64,000 nt of DNA from Furcasterigmium furcatum (Eukaryota; Ascomycota; Sordariomycetes; Glomerellales; Plectosphaerellaceae). The DNA lies in contig BCIA01000002.1 of assembly GCA_001599815.1 (NCBI GenBank), forward strand, positions 1,867,831-1,931,830, written 5' to 3'. Made by a program: the position numbers and the translations under genes. The notes under the pieces are model-generated. The model searched no databases, was not told where the DNA came from, and worked only from the letters and a program-made list of their open reading frames with translations. Positions 36,226 through 47,089 of the stretch are shown here, piece by piece (the first letter of the stretch is position 1; each line of letters opens with the position of its first letter).

Positions 36226-37316
36226 ATGAATTCCGCCCCTGGAAGCACCAGCTGGACATACCGCCTCCTCCTCCGCCGCCCGTTCCGCACACAGAGCCAG
36301 AGGAATCTCCTCGAAGACTTCTCCGAGAAGGAGTCCCCCAAGGCCGGGTTCCGCGCCGCAGCTCGCCGGGCGCGGTCGACGCGGGGTGAGAGTGGTGTCT
36401 ACTGGGAATGGAGCCGCTCGCGCGCGTGACGCTGCTGGGGGTCCTGTCAAGGGGGCAGTATATCTTCCCCAGGGCCGGGGGGGACGGGACGTTTGCGGTT
36501 TGGAACGGGTCGAGGGCGAGTTTGCCGCTCGTGGAACCGAGGCAGGATGAGGGTGCAAGAGTGAAAGGCACTGCAGTGCGATGGAGCGACAGTCCACAGG
36601 AGAGCGGAGGAGGGGATGAAGTTAGGGCGCTAGCGGAGGGGGACGAGGTGCTCAGGGGAGAGGCGTATACGGCTGTGCTGCTGCTGCAGACGCTTACTGT
36701 GCTTGGGGCGATTGGGTTCCTCGGGGTTAGGATGGTTGGGGAGGAGGATAGGAGACACTACGAGAGTTGGAACATGTGAGTTGCCCTGCCCTCTCGAAGC
36801 TCACTGCAGAGTTGCGGTCATTCTCTGGCAACACAGGGCTGATATAAACACAGACTCTGGGACTATGCCTGCCCGCCGCTCCTCCTCCTCCTGAGCCTCT
36901 CCCTGGCAGCCCTTCTCATGCATCTCGTCGGGACTCTGACGGTCGTCGCGTATCTCTGGATACAGTCGACCGGAGCTCTGATGGCCACGTTTGCGGGGAT
37001 CGTTCTTATTGCTGCCAGTCTTGGGACGAAAGATGTTGATGGTCATCCACAGGGGGGCTTTGGGGGGTTCCTGGCTACTATGAGCGGCGCGGTGATAGTC
37101 TGGTAGGCTCCATATCTCTAGATGAACCTCTAGCCGTAGCGACAATAGCTGACCATGGCCAGGTTCGTCTCCTATATCGGATTCATGCAGGCGTTTTGGC
37201 GCTGGACGCGTGTTCCGCCTCCGAGTAAACAGAAGCAGAGGGAGAGGGGCTACGGGACTACATCTGGCGGGCTTGCGATAGAGGAGGAGGGATGGGAGGG
37301 CTTGGGTGATGTTTAG
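36226..37316 (+). CDS. Small multi-pass membrane protein, unknown function
   Basis: A four-exon model (36226-36425, 36473-36775, 36854-37102, 37163-37316) gives 301 residues. It has a basic cytosolic N-terminus (WTYRLLLRRPFRTQSQRNLL) and about four hydrophobic segments: YTAVLLLQTLTVLGAIGFLG, then PPLLLLLSLSLAALLMHLV, TLTVVAYLWIQSTGALMATF and AGIVLIAASLG. The end is FVSYIGFMQAFWRWTR with a charged tail. Three introns have clear signals (GTGAGT...CACAG; GTAGGC with CTGAC and CCAG). The first, 36426-36472, is only 47 nt with a GTGACG donor and a TATCTTCCCCAG acceptor. The alternative is a frameshift near 36426 that would keep the intervening RGQYIFP. Start context is ccaccATGa. Family not recognised; no transport or enzyme motif seen. 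Confidence 0.65.
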
Positions 37317-37428
37317 GGAGCGTCAGCAATGTATTACTTATTAAGGAAGCAGGCGGCTTTTGCAGCTATAGCTATGAGCATCCTGTTATGCAGATTTCAT
37401 TATCCTGATCACTCTCTCTAGAAACCTA

Positions 37429-38271
37429 CTACGCCTTGCGGGCGACGAAGACAATAGCCCTCATCTTGACACCAAACCCAGAGCCCTCGCTTCTGGTGAA
37501 CGGAACTCCCTGCGCTCTCACAATCTCCTTCAGCACCTCGGCGGCCTTCGCTTTCTCTTCTTCGCTCCAGGCGGCGAAAATCATCACCCCCATCGACTTC
37601 ATCAGGAGATCAGCGGTGGCCTCCGCCGTTTCGCCGCCCAGATGCACGTCATGCTCGCTGGCCTGAACGTCGGAGAACCCGGCACCCTTCAGCACGGACG
37701 TGGTATGCTCTGGGTCGAACCAGATCTTCGGGATGGGCATATCGAACGGCGCCTCGTCGGGGCGGACCTGCGCCTGCACGGCCTGCATGGCCTTGACGTG
37801 TCCCAGGAACGCCCATCCAGTGACGACCGCCACGCCCTCGGGGTGCAGGGTGCGGGCGAGCTGCCGGGCGCCCTTCTCGGGGTCGCTGAAGAACATGAGG
37901 CCGAGGTTCGTGATCGAGTGGCTGAACGTGTCGTCCGGGAACGCGAGCTCCTCGCCTGGCATGGTTGCCGCGTGGAAGTTGGCGCAGGAGGCGAACCGCT
38001 CCGCCGCAATGCGGGCCATGTTCTCCGCGCCGTCGACGGCGTGAACCTCGGGTTGGAGGGAGGTTGACTTCAGGAGGACGTCGGACACGATGCCGGTGCC
38101 GCACGCGTTGTCGAGGACCTTGGACTCGGGCGTGAGGGGCTTGACGCTCTGGATGAGGCTGACGACGTGGTCCGCTAGTTCGCGGCTGGCGCCGCCGGTG
38201 GACGCTTCGTATGATTCGGCGGCCTTGTTGAAGTGCTCGAGAAGTGTTTTTGGGATGCTGGGCGCCGACAT
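37429..38271 (-). CDS. Class I SAM-dependent methyltransferase
   Basis: An intronless frame of 280 residues (start MSAPSIPKTLLEHFNKAA). The Rossmann-fold SAM site is clear: motif I VLDNACGTGIVSDVLL, acidic residue at the end of beta-2 in VHAVDGAENM, motif II FPDDTFSHSITNLGLMFF and motif III LHPEGVAVVTGWAFLG. The size and order match UbiE/COQ5-like and secondary-metabolite small-molecule methyltransferases common in filamentous fungi. No neighbouring biosynthetic core gene was seen, so the substrate is unknown. An ATG at 38403 in the same frame would add 44 residues with a basic, hydroxylated N-terminus (MWRSLYYPIRKQTLQKI) resembling a mitochondrial presequence. Confidence 0.85.
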   Translation of the reverse strand: MSAPSIPKTLLEHFNKAAESYEASTGGASRELADHVVSLIQSVKPLTPESKVLDNACGTGIVSDVLLKSTSLQPEVHAVDGAENMARIAAERFASCANFHAATMPGEELAFPDDTFSHSITNLGLMFFSDPEKGARQLARTLHPEGVAVVTGWAFLGHVKAMQAVQAQVRPDEAPFDMPIPKIWFDPEHTTSVLKGAGFSDVQASEHDVHLGGETAEATADLLMKSMGVMIFAAWSEEEKAKAAEVLKEIVRAQGVPFTRSEGSGFGVKMRAIVFVARKA

Positions 38272-38403
38272 GATGGTGGCGGCTGAGATGCGTCCTGTGA
38301 GGTAAGATCCGGGCGCGGGTGCCAAGCACAGGTTCTGAGATGATCGGAATATTATTTTCTGGAGCGTTTGCTTGCGAATAGGATAATACAATGAGCGCCA
38401 CAT

Positions 38404-39018
38404 AGATTTACGGAATGGCAATGTCTTGTGCTTTAATTGTCACTTCACTTATACGGATCACCAAAGTCTCCGTCGGAGACTTCGGAGACAATGCTGCTTG
38501 GCACACCTTGATGACACACGGGGAAACCTCGTCCGACTCACCCTGGCAATGCCTCGCAAGAGTGCGACCTCTCCTCTCAGATCATGCAAGCTGACTGCAG
38601 GCAGACTCAGTGGGTACAAGAACTTTGAACAGTCTAAGCTCCAGCTGTACCCGTCGGGATCCTTGCCGTGGCGTCGACGGCATGCCGCTATTACCACCTG
38701 CAGACGATGCACGAGCTGCCACGCATGGCCGAGTTTCGGAGATCGAGGGCGTCTTGTCCGAGGCCACGAGGCCGTTTCTCTGAGGCTGTCGGTATCGGGT
38801 TACAGAGACAAGTCAGTCAGGACAATCCATCACTCGACAAAGGACGCAGGGATGTGGTGTTATGAGTTGTGATTTGAGCTAAGTGTAGACATTGTGGCTG
38901 GCAACATGAAGATCCAGGCTAAAGTTCGTTATGTTCCATGCGACTATTTGCAATCTGTACATAATCCACCAGGGAAATATTAAAAAGCCTCGGACAGAGG
39001 CAATATATAGTTGGAAGT
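38404..39018. other. Intergenic region
   Basis: About 600 bases between the 5' end of the methyltransferase and the 3' end of the vWA-Hint gene. No gene recognised. It should contain the methyltransferase promoter. Confidence 0.5.
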
Positions 39019-41329
39019 TCAGGCCACAGCGCTCCGCGAAGACCGCTTCACATCGGCCATGCTCCCCGGAACCCGCCCCGTCCCCCGTCGAAACCCGGAC
39101 ACGAGCCCTGTCTTCTCGTCCCGCCGGATGCCCCCGCCGACAGCGAGCCCGTTCCTCCGAACGCCCACGTACCGCAGGCTCTTGACGACGGCGCCAAAGT
39201 TGCCGAAGAACGGATGAGCCCGGACGTCCCGCCCGGCCACGATCCCGTGGCCGAGAGTCACGCCCCAGACGCCGCCGACGTGCACCGCGTGCGCCGTGGA
39301 GATCCTGTCCGGCTGGAGCAGGACGGAGTAGATGCACCCGGTGTACCGCACCGCAGAGTCGGCCAGCTGCGCCGGGAACGCCCAGGTCTTGCCGTCCGTC
39401 GAGACGGGGTGCCATGGCGTCACGACGAGCCCGCCCACGCGGCACATGATCTCCCTGTTTACCGGCGTGACCAGCACGGCGGCGACTTTCCGCGGCCCGA
39501 GGGGCGAGAGGACCTCCGACCCGCGGCGGAGGGAGCGGATGGGCACGCTGCGGCCCGTCGAGAGCTTGACGGGCGTCGAGCCCGCGAAGCACGGCGCCCC
39601 GGCGTTGTTGTACATGGACATGCGGACCGGGGCGGCGTGCCCGCCGCGAGCTGACCTCGAGCGGTTCGACGGCTTGGGGGGCGGGATGTTGTCGAAGGCG
39701 GCGTCGAGGCGGTCGCGGCACTGCATGAAGAGCGGGCTGTGGGCGCCGTACTGCAGCGGGCCGGGGTCCTTGAAGGAGTTGCAGGTCTGGCGCCAGTGGG
39801 CGTTGAGGAGGGAGAGGAGGTAGTGGCGGCCCCATTTGTTCCAGTATTCGCCCTTGGACACGGCGAGGGAGACCTGGCCCTTAGGGTCGTCGCCGAAGAG
39901 GTCTTCCGCGATGGACTGGTTCAGCACGTCGCCGTGCTGGCGGGTCTTGGCGGAGGCGATCAGAGTCTGGAGCTCCTGGAGCTTTTCCTCGGGGACGGTG
40001 AAGATGTGGTAGTAGTCGGCGGTGAGCTTGGATAGGAATGCGCAGAGCTCGGAGCGGGACTTGTGGTAGTCGATTTCGGGGATGGAGAGGATCTGCGTTG
40101 CCTCGCTGTATGTGGTTGCCGCGGTCTCCTTCACGGGCTGGGCGCCGACCCTGGAGTAGACGAGCTCGGCGGTGATTTGTATGTCGGCGTCGCCAACCGG
40201 CCGCTCCGGGTTCTTGGGCTTTACGCTCAGATAGACATCTCTTGACTGCCCGTAGATGATGGGACCAAGAGAAACCTTCGTTCCACTATGCGAAGGGTCC
40301 ACGGTGTAAGGCTCCTGTTTGACGACTGTCTCTCCCGTTGTTTCCGCAATCTCGAGGTGGTTGGGATACTTGAGCACCAGACTGGCCTCGTGGGCGTAGC
40401 TGGCCTGCAGGTTGGCCACGGCGTGTACGAAGACGGTGCCCTACGAAGAGTGCATGTTAGCAAAGAGGGGGGATCTTATGGAGAAGCCCAGCACTTACAA
40501 TCATACCAGCGTCGGGAATGAAGGAGTAGTTGCCGCCGCCGATCTCCGCGATGGACTTGAGCAGCTCTGAGCGCAGGTGATATCCGAAGCCGAAGGTGTG
40601 AATATGCGCAGACAGAGCCTCCATCGACCGAAGCTTCGGGATATAACCCTGAGGAGGACACATGTGATTCGGCATACCGTCGGTGAGGAGCATCATAGCA
40701 GGCACCCGCTCAGCGGGCTTTTCAGACTGCTCTGGGGTCTTGAAGAGGTCCAGGCCCTTCAGAATGCCATGCCACATGTTCGTCGCGTCGAGCGGCCGCA
40801 TCGAGCCGATCCTCTCGCGAGTCTTGGCCTTGGCCTCCTCAGTCATGACCTCCAGCTCCTGGAGGACGTGAGCCTCGGTAGAGTAAGTCACAAGCCCAAG
40901 CCTGTCTCCCTCGTCGAGAGTCTCCAGAATGGTGCAGGCAGCGTGCTTCGTCAGGTCCAGGACCGAGAGGCCGGTGTCTTCTTGACCAGACGCACTGTTG
41001 GTCGGCGCGGGAGCGCCCGAACCCATGCTGCCGGAGACGTCGATGACGAGGACGATGTCGCATGGGGTGCGCTTCAGGCCAACGGCCACGGGCGGAGTTT
41101 GAGGAGGCTTGACTTTGACGATGAGGCCCTCTTCGCCTGGCAGGGGCTGCAAGGTCAAGACGGGCCGGTCAGCATCGGAGAGAGAGACCTTAGCCATGGC
41201 TGGATCCAGCGAGGAGGAGTTGCTGCCAGAAGCCGGCGAGGCATCAGAGAAAACGGGTTTCTGCGGGTCATTAGAGTGAGAATCAATCATTGAAAGAAAC
41301 GATAAATGTGAGCATCGTACCAGCACCAT
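39019..41329 (-). CDS. von Willebrand factor A domain plus C-terminal Hint (Vint) domain protein
   Basis: Exons 41329-40499 and 40440-39019 give up to 750 residues. The vWA domain begins at about residue 90 with CDIVLVIDVSGSMGSG; MIDAS residues are Asp97, Ser99 and Ser101. It continues through LDEGDRLGLVTYS, MRPLDATNMWHGILKGL and MMLLTDGMPNHM. A middle beta/helical part follows. The Hint fold starts with Cys561 in GAPCFAGSTPVKLS and contains VEVL-like RRGSEVLSPLGPRKVAAVLV, the block-F motif VVTPWHPVSTDG and a final block around HAVHVGGVWGVTLGHGI. Hint domains are the self-splicing or self-cleaving fold of inteins and hedgehog; in vWA-Hint proteins the activity is largely untested. No signal peptide is seen, so it is probably cytosolic. 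The start is uncertain: 41329, or Met at 41197. A 60-nt GTACGA...CGCAG segment (41261-41320) may be an extra intron. Confidence 0.85.
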
Positions 41330-41930
41330 CGTGGATAGCTTCGAATACCTGTCGGAACTGCAAGGGAGAGGGCGATCAACCGGTTAGGGGAAAACATCAA
41401 AAGACTTGGCCAGAGCCAGCTGAGACAAGAAATATATAGAATAAAATGTATGGGCAGTGAAGCTATAATAAGTCCTATTCACAAGGCGTAGGCCCCTAGG
41501 CCTAAGGGAGGCACCAGCGAGAGCGGCGGACAGTGAGTCAACCCCGCCGCCGGCGAGCCGAGCTGGGCCTAGGATTCACGGCGGCAGCCTGCCAGGCTTC
41601 ACAGGTGATTGGCCTCCCTGCGACTGGAGGACAAGATTTCATCCTCGAGAGACGGGTCACTGGGCCGTGGAACGCCTACGTCGAAGCCTTGGACAGGATC
41701 GATGATCCTTTAATTAGATGGCCATGCTGATACCACGCGAGAGAACCGCTCTGGCGGGATTCCGGTGCGACGCATCCAATCGACCAGCATGAACGGTACG
41801 GGGTCGGATCTCGACAGGGTGGCAGTGCTGGTCGTTGGTTCCCTCAAGCTGGGCAGAGGCATTGTGCCTCGAGGAACGCCATGTGCGGGGTGCGTCTGGT
41901 CTCGTCAGCCTACTGGGGTCCCAGGCAGAG

Positions 41931-41974
41931 TGGTGTGTGTGTGTCTGTGTGTGTAGGTGAGTGCATGTGTGTGA
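41931..41974. repeat. GT dinucleotide microsatellite
   Basis: An interrupted (GT)n tract of about 44 bases with CT and AG interruptions, in intergenic sequence. Confidence 0.85.
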
Positions 41975-43395
41975 GGACTTGAGGCCCTCCAGGATGATTG
42001 AGGGAGGACTTGGACTCACTCACTTCACCGTGGCTGCCTGCCTGCTCCGAGGACTCGATCGGTGGATCGGAGGAGCCCGGGGTAAATCGCCGACCTGTCA
42101 CGTGACTGGATCGGTGAATGTTACCTCCGGGTGGCGCCTGTGAATTGAATCCCAAACAGGCAGGGGACCATCCATCCATCTCACAGCTCCTCGACCAGTC
42201 CAAGACGAGGGCCAACCAACGGCGCAACCACCGCCAGGCTACGCGTAGACCCGAAGACCGTCGGCTTCATCCATTCATTCGTGAAACACGATACATCGAC
42301 ACATCAGCTACAGCCCCGCCACATCATCATCACGTCCCTGGATCCCCTCAACCCCTTGCCGATCAGGGTCCTCTGGCATTTCTCACGAGCCCTGCAGCAC
42401 TGCCGGCCTCACTACGTCATGGTGTCTCTCCGCATGAGGATGCCCTGTCCTAAGGGAATCCGAGACAGGACAGGCCACGATGAACCCCGCAAAGGAACGC
42501 TCACGACGTCAGACTCCGGCGGTGCCCCAGGCTGAAGTAAGGACAGCGCGGACGCTAGGTGGCTTACTCGTGCTAAAGTTGGTGCTCAGCCGCCGTTTCT
42601 TTGGCTGGTTGGCTCACCACGTGAAGGTCCCTAGCTCCCTGATCTTCGTCCGTTTCGGCCTGACCAGTCTATATTCCGGGGGACTTGCTTGTACGGACTC
42701 GGCATGGCGATCGCTGATCCAGCGAGAGTCGCAGAAATTGCGACGCGAGATCATCATGGACATTTCGAGGAATCCCTGGGCTATTTTGCCTCTCCGGCCA
42801 AGTCCTCGACCTGCATGCCAGCCAAGTAACCAGGCCAATCGTCCTAGCAGCCATTGCAGCCCCTAGGACTCCTCCCCGGCAGCCGCACCACACCACCTCC
42901 AGCAGGACGACGCACCAGCGCTACTGCAAGGTTACAGCGTGGGGGACTACGGCGCTCGGAGCACGAACCCCTCACTCGAATGGGCGTCCTCGACCAATCC
43001 CCGCGTCCCCAATCCCGCACCTCCTCCCGGGTGGCCGGTCTTGCATGCCGCCTGCGCAGAGGGACTCGCTCGCTAAATGAAGCGATGCGCAAGCGCCGGC
43101 TCCGGGACTGGCGGGCGTGCCAGGCTACATTACCTGATGGGTGAGGGTAACAGAATGTATGCGGCGAGCCATTGACGACGCCCGGATTCGCTGGCCGCGA
43201 CTCGAGAAGCAGCGGTGCCGTGAAGGAAATGCGTAAACTCCCGCATGAGACGCGGATCTGCGAGAGATTGATTCAGCCTGGGTGCGTTGCTATTCGCCAC
43301 TCCATCCCGTCCACTCACTCTACTTCATCGTCCCGCTTGGGGCGATGCCTGGATGTTGGCCCTTGGACGCGGAGGGGGCCGAGAGGCTGTGTGGT

Positions 43396-43401
43396 TATAA
43401 G
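43396..43401 (+). promoter_or_regulatory. TATA box of the microprotein gene
   Basis: TATAAG in GGTTATAAGAAG, 197 bases before the ATG at 43593. It is followed by a leader rich in CAACA and CACC. This layout (TATA plus an A/C-rich 5' UTR) is typical of strongly expressed fungal genes. Confidence 0.5.
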
Positions 43402-43592
43402 AAGTCAGGTCGTCCGCACTTCTCGAGCCGGATGTCTTTATTATTCTCTTCTCACTTCATCACGAGATTCTCAAACAAAAAAAGCCACAAGAATCTGCCA
43501 AGCCAGCTTCATCCAGTCAAGCATTCGAATCTCACCAACTACTCCTACCCCAACACCACCAACACCAACACCACCACTCCCACATCGCCAAG

Positions 43593-43688
43593 ATGCCTTG
43601 CCCCAGCTGCTGCCAGTGCGGAGGCATGATTGTCATCAGCACCTCCTGCACCGCCTGCGGTCACTCGGAGTGCACCTCGTGCCTGTAA
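43593..43688 (+). CDS. 31-residue cysteine-rich microprotein
   Basis: ATG at 43593 to TAA at 43686-43688, 31 residues with nine cysteines. The spacing is CxxC (Cys3, Cys6), Cys7 and Cys9, then Cys19-x2-Cys22-GH-x2-Cys27-x2-Cys30. So two half-sites of a zinc-ribbon or knuckle kind flank a hydrophobic Met-Ile-Val-Ile centre. No signal peptide, so it is presumably intracellular and metal-binding. It could be a mini zinc finger or a metallothionein-like metal buffer. Support beyond length: Kozak-like gccaagATGcc, a TATA box and A/C-rich leader upstream, and an A-rich start of the 3' UTR right after the stop. Family not identified. Confidence 0.6.
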   Translation: MPCPSCCQCGGMIVISTSCTACGHSECTSCL

Positions 43689-44815
43689 ATAAACAAGCAC
43701 ACAACCAAACCTCACAACATCTCAACTCTCCCCATCTCGGCTGAGCCGGACGTCATCGCCAAAAGCAGCGCTGAGACAGCCTGCTGCCTCAGCCTCGACC
43801 AAAAATCACCCGACGCTTTCCGACGGCCCCCCTGTGCTCGCGAGATATTTTCGCGGCCACACCAACGCTGCTCCTCGCCAAGCAGCGTGACCACCATGCC
43901 CCTTGTCGCCTCGAGGTGGCGATTCCTTTGATTGGATTTTCAAGAGGGCGCACCGCGACGACTTTTTGCATTATACCCCTTGGCTTCATCTCCTTCGCCT
44001 CTTTTTTTTTCTTGCCGGCGCGCTCGGATGGACGCTTAACGACGGGACGATCGATTACTTCTGGGAGCGGAGCGGAGCGCAGCGCACCGCAGGGTCACTC
44101 ACCAGTGGAGGAGAGTCTTGCTGGCGTCTGTATGTGTTAGTTCGACCAATACCAATTACATTACTCCCACCTCTTCACGTTGATTTGCTGGTTGTTAGTG
44201 TGTCGCACTGATTTGAGATCATACTCATTTGAAATACCGAGGTTGTGGGTGTGTGAGTCTCGTATAGGTCGCTTGCTCGGATGTGTCACCTCGCCGTCGC
44301 GCTTACACGGGTCGAACGGAGGGTGTCGAGGAGTCTCGCCGGCCTTGACTCACCACGACGAGCAGTGTGCGTGATCAGGCAGCACGGCGGTCAAGTTCAC
44401 GCAAGGGCGTAACCGGCACCATAACGAGCGACCTTCACAACCTCACAGTCCAGGCATCCACGGGTTGACTCGGTCCTGTGAGGATGTGGCAGGCAGACAG
44501 GGCGGCATCCTGGCTGACGGCGGCAACCAGAATACGGGTCACTCGCTACAAGTCCAGGCATGAGGGCGACAGGTCATGCCGCGGGAGTTAAGCCTCTCGG
44601 CTGTCTCCCAATGTGCTATTCGAGCCACATGGTACTTTACTGGCATGTTAAACGTCGACAGTTGCCCGAGAGCCGCACCAGGCAACATGAGAATCACGCG
44701 GAAATGGGCACCATGCTGGATATGCCAAAAATATGATTCGAAAACATGTGTCCGAAGGAAACAAGCCATGCTACTCTAATGCAACACCATCTCCCGGTTT
44801 CTGCCCGCCCGCCGC
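43689..44815. other. Intergenic region
   Basis: 1.13 kb between the microprotein gene and the 3' end of the monooxygenase. Open frames here lack recognisable domains; nothing further seen. Confidence 0.5.
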
Positions 44816-46151
44816 TCAGTGCGCCTCCACGCCCTTGCCGGACGTCGACCAGTTCGCGCCCTCCCTGTTGATGACCTCGGCGTCGTGCCCGAACAGCCAT
44901 CCCCTCCGCTGCTCGTCGCCCCAGAAGACGGGGTTCGCGTCGCCGTTGATCTTCATCTTCTCGTCGCGCGTCGCCTGCTCGTCGCCGTCCTCGATGTGCA
45001 GGATGTACTGGTGCTCGCGGGTCTTGGCCTGGATGAGGCTCGCGCGCGGGAGGCGGACGTCCTCGTAGCGCTTGAGGGCGTCGGCGAGGGGCACGTCGAG
45101 GGCGAGGCACTGGCGGAGGGTGGCGGCGTCCTCGAAGGCCTGGGCGGCGCCCTGGGCGAGGTAGGGCAGCATGGGGTGGCAGCTGTCGCCGAGGAGGGCG
45201 ACCTTGCCGGAGGGGTGCGCCCAGCGGGTGAGGATGGGCAGGTCGCAGAGGCGCCACTTCATGAAGTCGCCGGTGAGGGCGCACAGCTTGCGGACGCGGG
45301 ACTCCCAGGAGGCGAAGCGGGTGCAGAGCTCGCGGTTGTCACCGCGGATGACCCAGACCTCGTCGGAGGTCTCGTTGTGGGAGGTAGCGCAGACGACGAT
45401 GTTGTAGAGCTCGCCGTTGCGGATGGGGTAGCCGACGAGATGGGCCTCGGGGCCGCACCAGGAGGTGGTGCAGGGGTCGTTGATGAGGTCGGCGAGCTCG
45501 GGGTCGGCGAGGAGCTTCTCGCCGGGGATGAGGATGCGGTAGGCCACGTCGCCCGTGTCCCGGGGGATGTCGGGCTGGCCGGTGAGGAGGGGGCGGGCGA
45601 TGGACTTGATGCCGTCGCAGCCCAGGACGAGGTCGCCCTTGAAGACCTCGCCCTCCTGTGTCGTGGCCGAGGGGGCCTCGAAGTCGTAGCTGATGACGCG
45701 CTTGTTCTTGAGGATCTTGACGCCCGCGCGGAGGGCGGCGTCGACGAGGCCGGCGTGGAGGTCGGCGCGGTGGACGAGGTAGTAGGGGGCGCCGTGCGTC
45801 TCGACGATGTTGTTGAAGGGAAGCTTGACGATGGTCTCGCCGTCCTCCCACCGGATGAAGTGGTACTTGTTGGAGGTGGACTTCTTCATCTTCTCCATGT
45901 CGACGCCCCAGCGGATGAGGAGGCGGCTGGAGTTGGGCGGCACGCGGATGCCAGCACCGGCCTGGGGGGTGTTAGTAGGGACAACTCCTATGGCTATGCT
46001 CAAGTCAAGTCAAGCTCACCTCAGCAAACTCCGGGGCGGCATCGATAATGGTGACCCGGTGTCCGTCGGTCTGCAGGGCCAGACTGGTGGCGAGGCCACC
46101 AAGGCCAGCGCCCACGATGACGACGTCCAGGGAACGGGCAGCCTGAGGCAT
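44816..46151 (-). CDS. FAD-dependent aromatic-ring monooxygenase (salicylate hydroxylase-like)
   Basis: Exons 46151-46020 and 45961-44816 encode 425 residues. Class A flavoprotein monooxygenases use NAD(P)H and O2 to hydroxylate phenolic or hydroxy-pyridine acids, for example salicylate to catechol. Seen: the N-terminal FAD dinucleotide motif VVIVGAGLGGLATSLAL ending in Asp (TIIDAAPEF); the NAD(P)H/FAD DG motif DLVLGCDGIKS; and the second FAD motif VALLGDSCHPMLPYLAQGAAQAFEDA. These three in this order define the family. The phase-0 intron (GTGAGC...CCCCAG) sits straight after the first beta-alpha-beta unit, as is common. No signal or transit peptide is evident, so it is probably cytosolic. 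It is divergent from the MFS permease at 47090 across 938 bases. The substrate (salicylate, 6-hydroxynicotinate or similar) is inferred, not shown. Confidence 0.88.
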
Positions 46152-46412
46152 TGTGATGGTCGAGGGGAGGAGGAGAGGAGATATGGGAAGTGTTGGTAGA
46201 GTTGGAGGAGTGTGTGAGGGTATCAAAGTGAGGAGGAGATGATGTTCGTGTCCTTGTTGAGTGTGTAAGTGATGTTGCTCCAAGACACAATCCAACCTCA
46301 GTGTCGAACCGTTGAAGCCATTTATGTTCAACGTTGAAGAGAGAAAGTAAAGGCAACAGGCTCGCGCTCGCGTCTTCGGCCTCAAACGGTTTCCCCAGAT
46401 TCTCCAGTCTGT

Positions 46413-46426
46413 CGGATCAATGTCCG
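46413..46426. promoter_or_regulatory. CGG-N8-CCG candidate Zn2Cys6 site
   Basis: An inverted CGG/CCG pair with an 8-base spacer in the divergent promoter. Triplets of this sort are the standard Zn2Cys6 half-sites; the assignment is by motif only. Confidence 0.35.
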
Positions 46427-46519
46427 CTGACCAAGGGAGATCCCCTCCGGGAGAGAGACAACGTCCTTCCGCCACCGTCCAGCAGGCCTGTCTCACTGAC
46501 GGCGGCTCGGTGCTTCCAC

Positions 46520-46535
46520 CGGGACCATGGATCCG
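46520..46535. promoter_or_regulatory. CGG-N10-CCG candidate Zn2Cys6 site
   Basis: CGG and CCG separated by GACCATGGAT, itself nearly palindromic (CCATGG core), inside CCGG arms. The extended dyad symmetry makes it a better candidate than the N8 site. Confidence 0.4.
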
Positions 46536-47089
46536 GCCCTCTGTGATCTCCCCCAAGCCACCCAGGGTCACACGGGCCCTCGTCGTCCCCCGCTGTCGGC
46601 TCGGAAGCATGCATACGCACATCTTCAAAGGCCTCAGTCAAGGAACAGGCCAAGCAGATCCACGATGGCCCATGTTGAGCCTCTCCACCCATCCACATCA
46701 AGCCAACCCCAGGGAGCTGGAGCCGAGCTCCAAGCTTTCCCCGCGATCCGGGGTATCGAGGAGAATTAGTCTTGAGTGCGTGCCACTGGCATCTGTCACG
46801 AACCGAGTCAGTCTGGAGTTTCCTACAAAAATCTCGTCGACGCCCTCGACCTCCATCGGGGGCAGAGATCTTCAGAGACAGGCTCACTTCACTCTCGACT
46901 CGAAGATCACTCTGCTGGGTTGTCGGGACTCTTCGCGGTCTCGCTCAAGTTTCTCCATATCTTTGACCTTCGGTCGCCCCCTCGGCCTTGACCGTTTGCA
47001 GCTCTCAGGCGACGGCATCCTTCTTTCGCCACTTCTAGCTGAATTCTTTCTCCCCGCTAGGATAAAGTGTTGTTCCCGACCCGCGAGTC

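Larger units (their letters stand above)
41330..43592. other. Long intergenic region
   Basis: 2.26 kb without a supported conventional gene. It holds a short palindrome TAGGCC-CCTA-GGCCTA at 41489-41504, a GT microsatellite at 41931-41974, and the TATA box and A/C-rich leader of the microprotein gene (about 43390-43592). Confidence 0.55.
46152..47089. promoter_or_regulatory. Divergent promoter monooxygenase / permease
   Basis: A 938-base shared upstream region. It contains CGG-N8-CCG at 46413-46426 and CGG-N10-CCG at 46520-46535, the latter within a CCGG...CCGG inverted repeat. Binuclear zinc regulators bind such triplet pairs, and one is encoded at 49169-51977. Open frames across the region have no domain content. 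Confidence 0.55.

Noticed and set aside
44819..46048. 409-codon plus-strand frame opposite the monooxygenase
   Set aside because: Val/Glu/Gly-rich antisense shadow crossing the real gene's intron; no domain.
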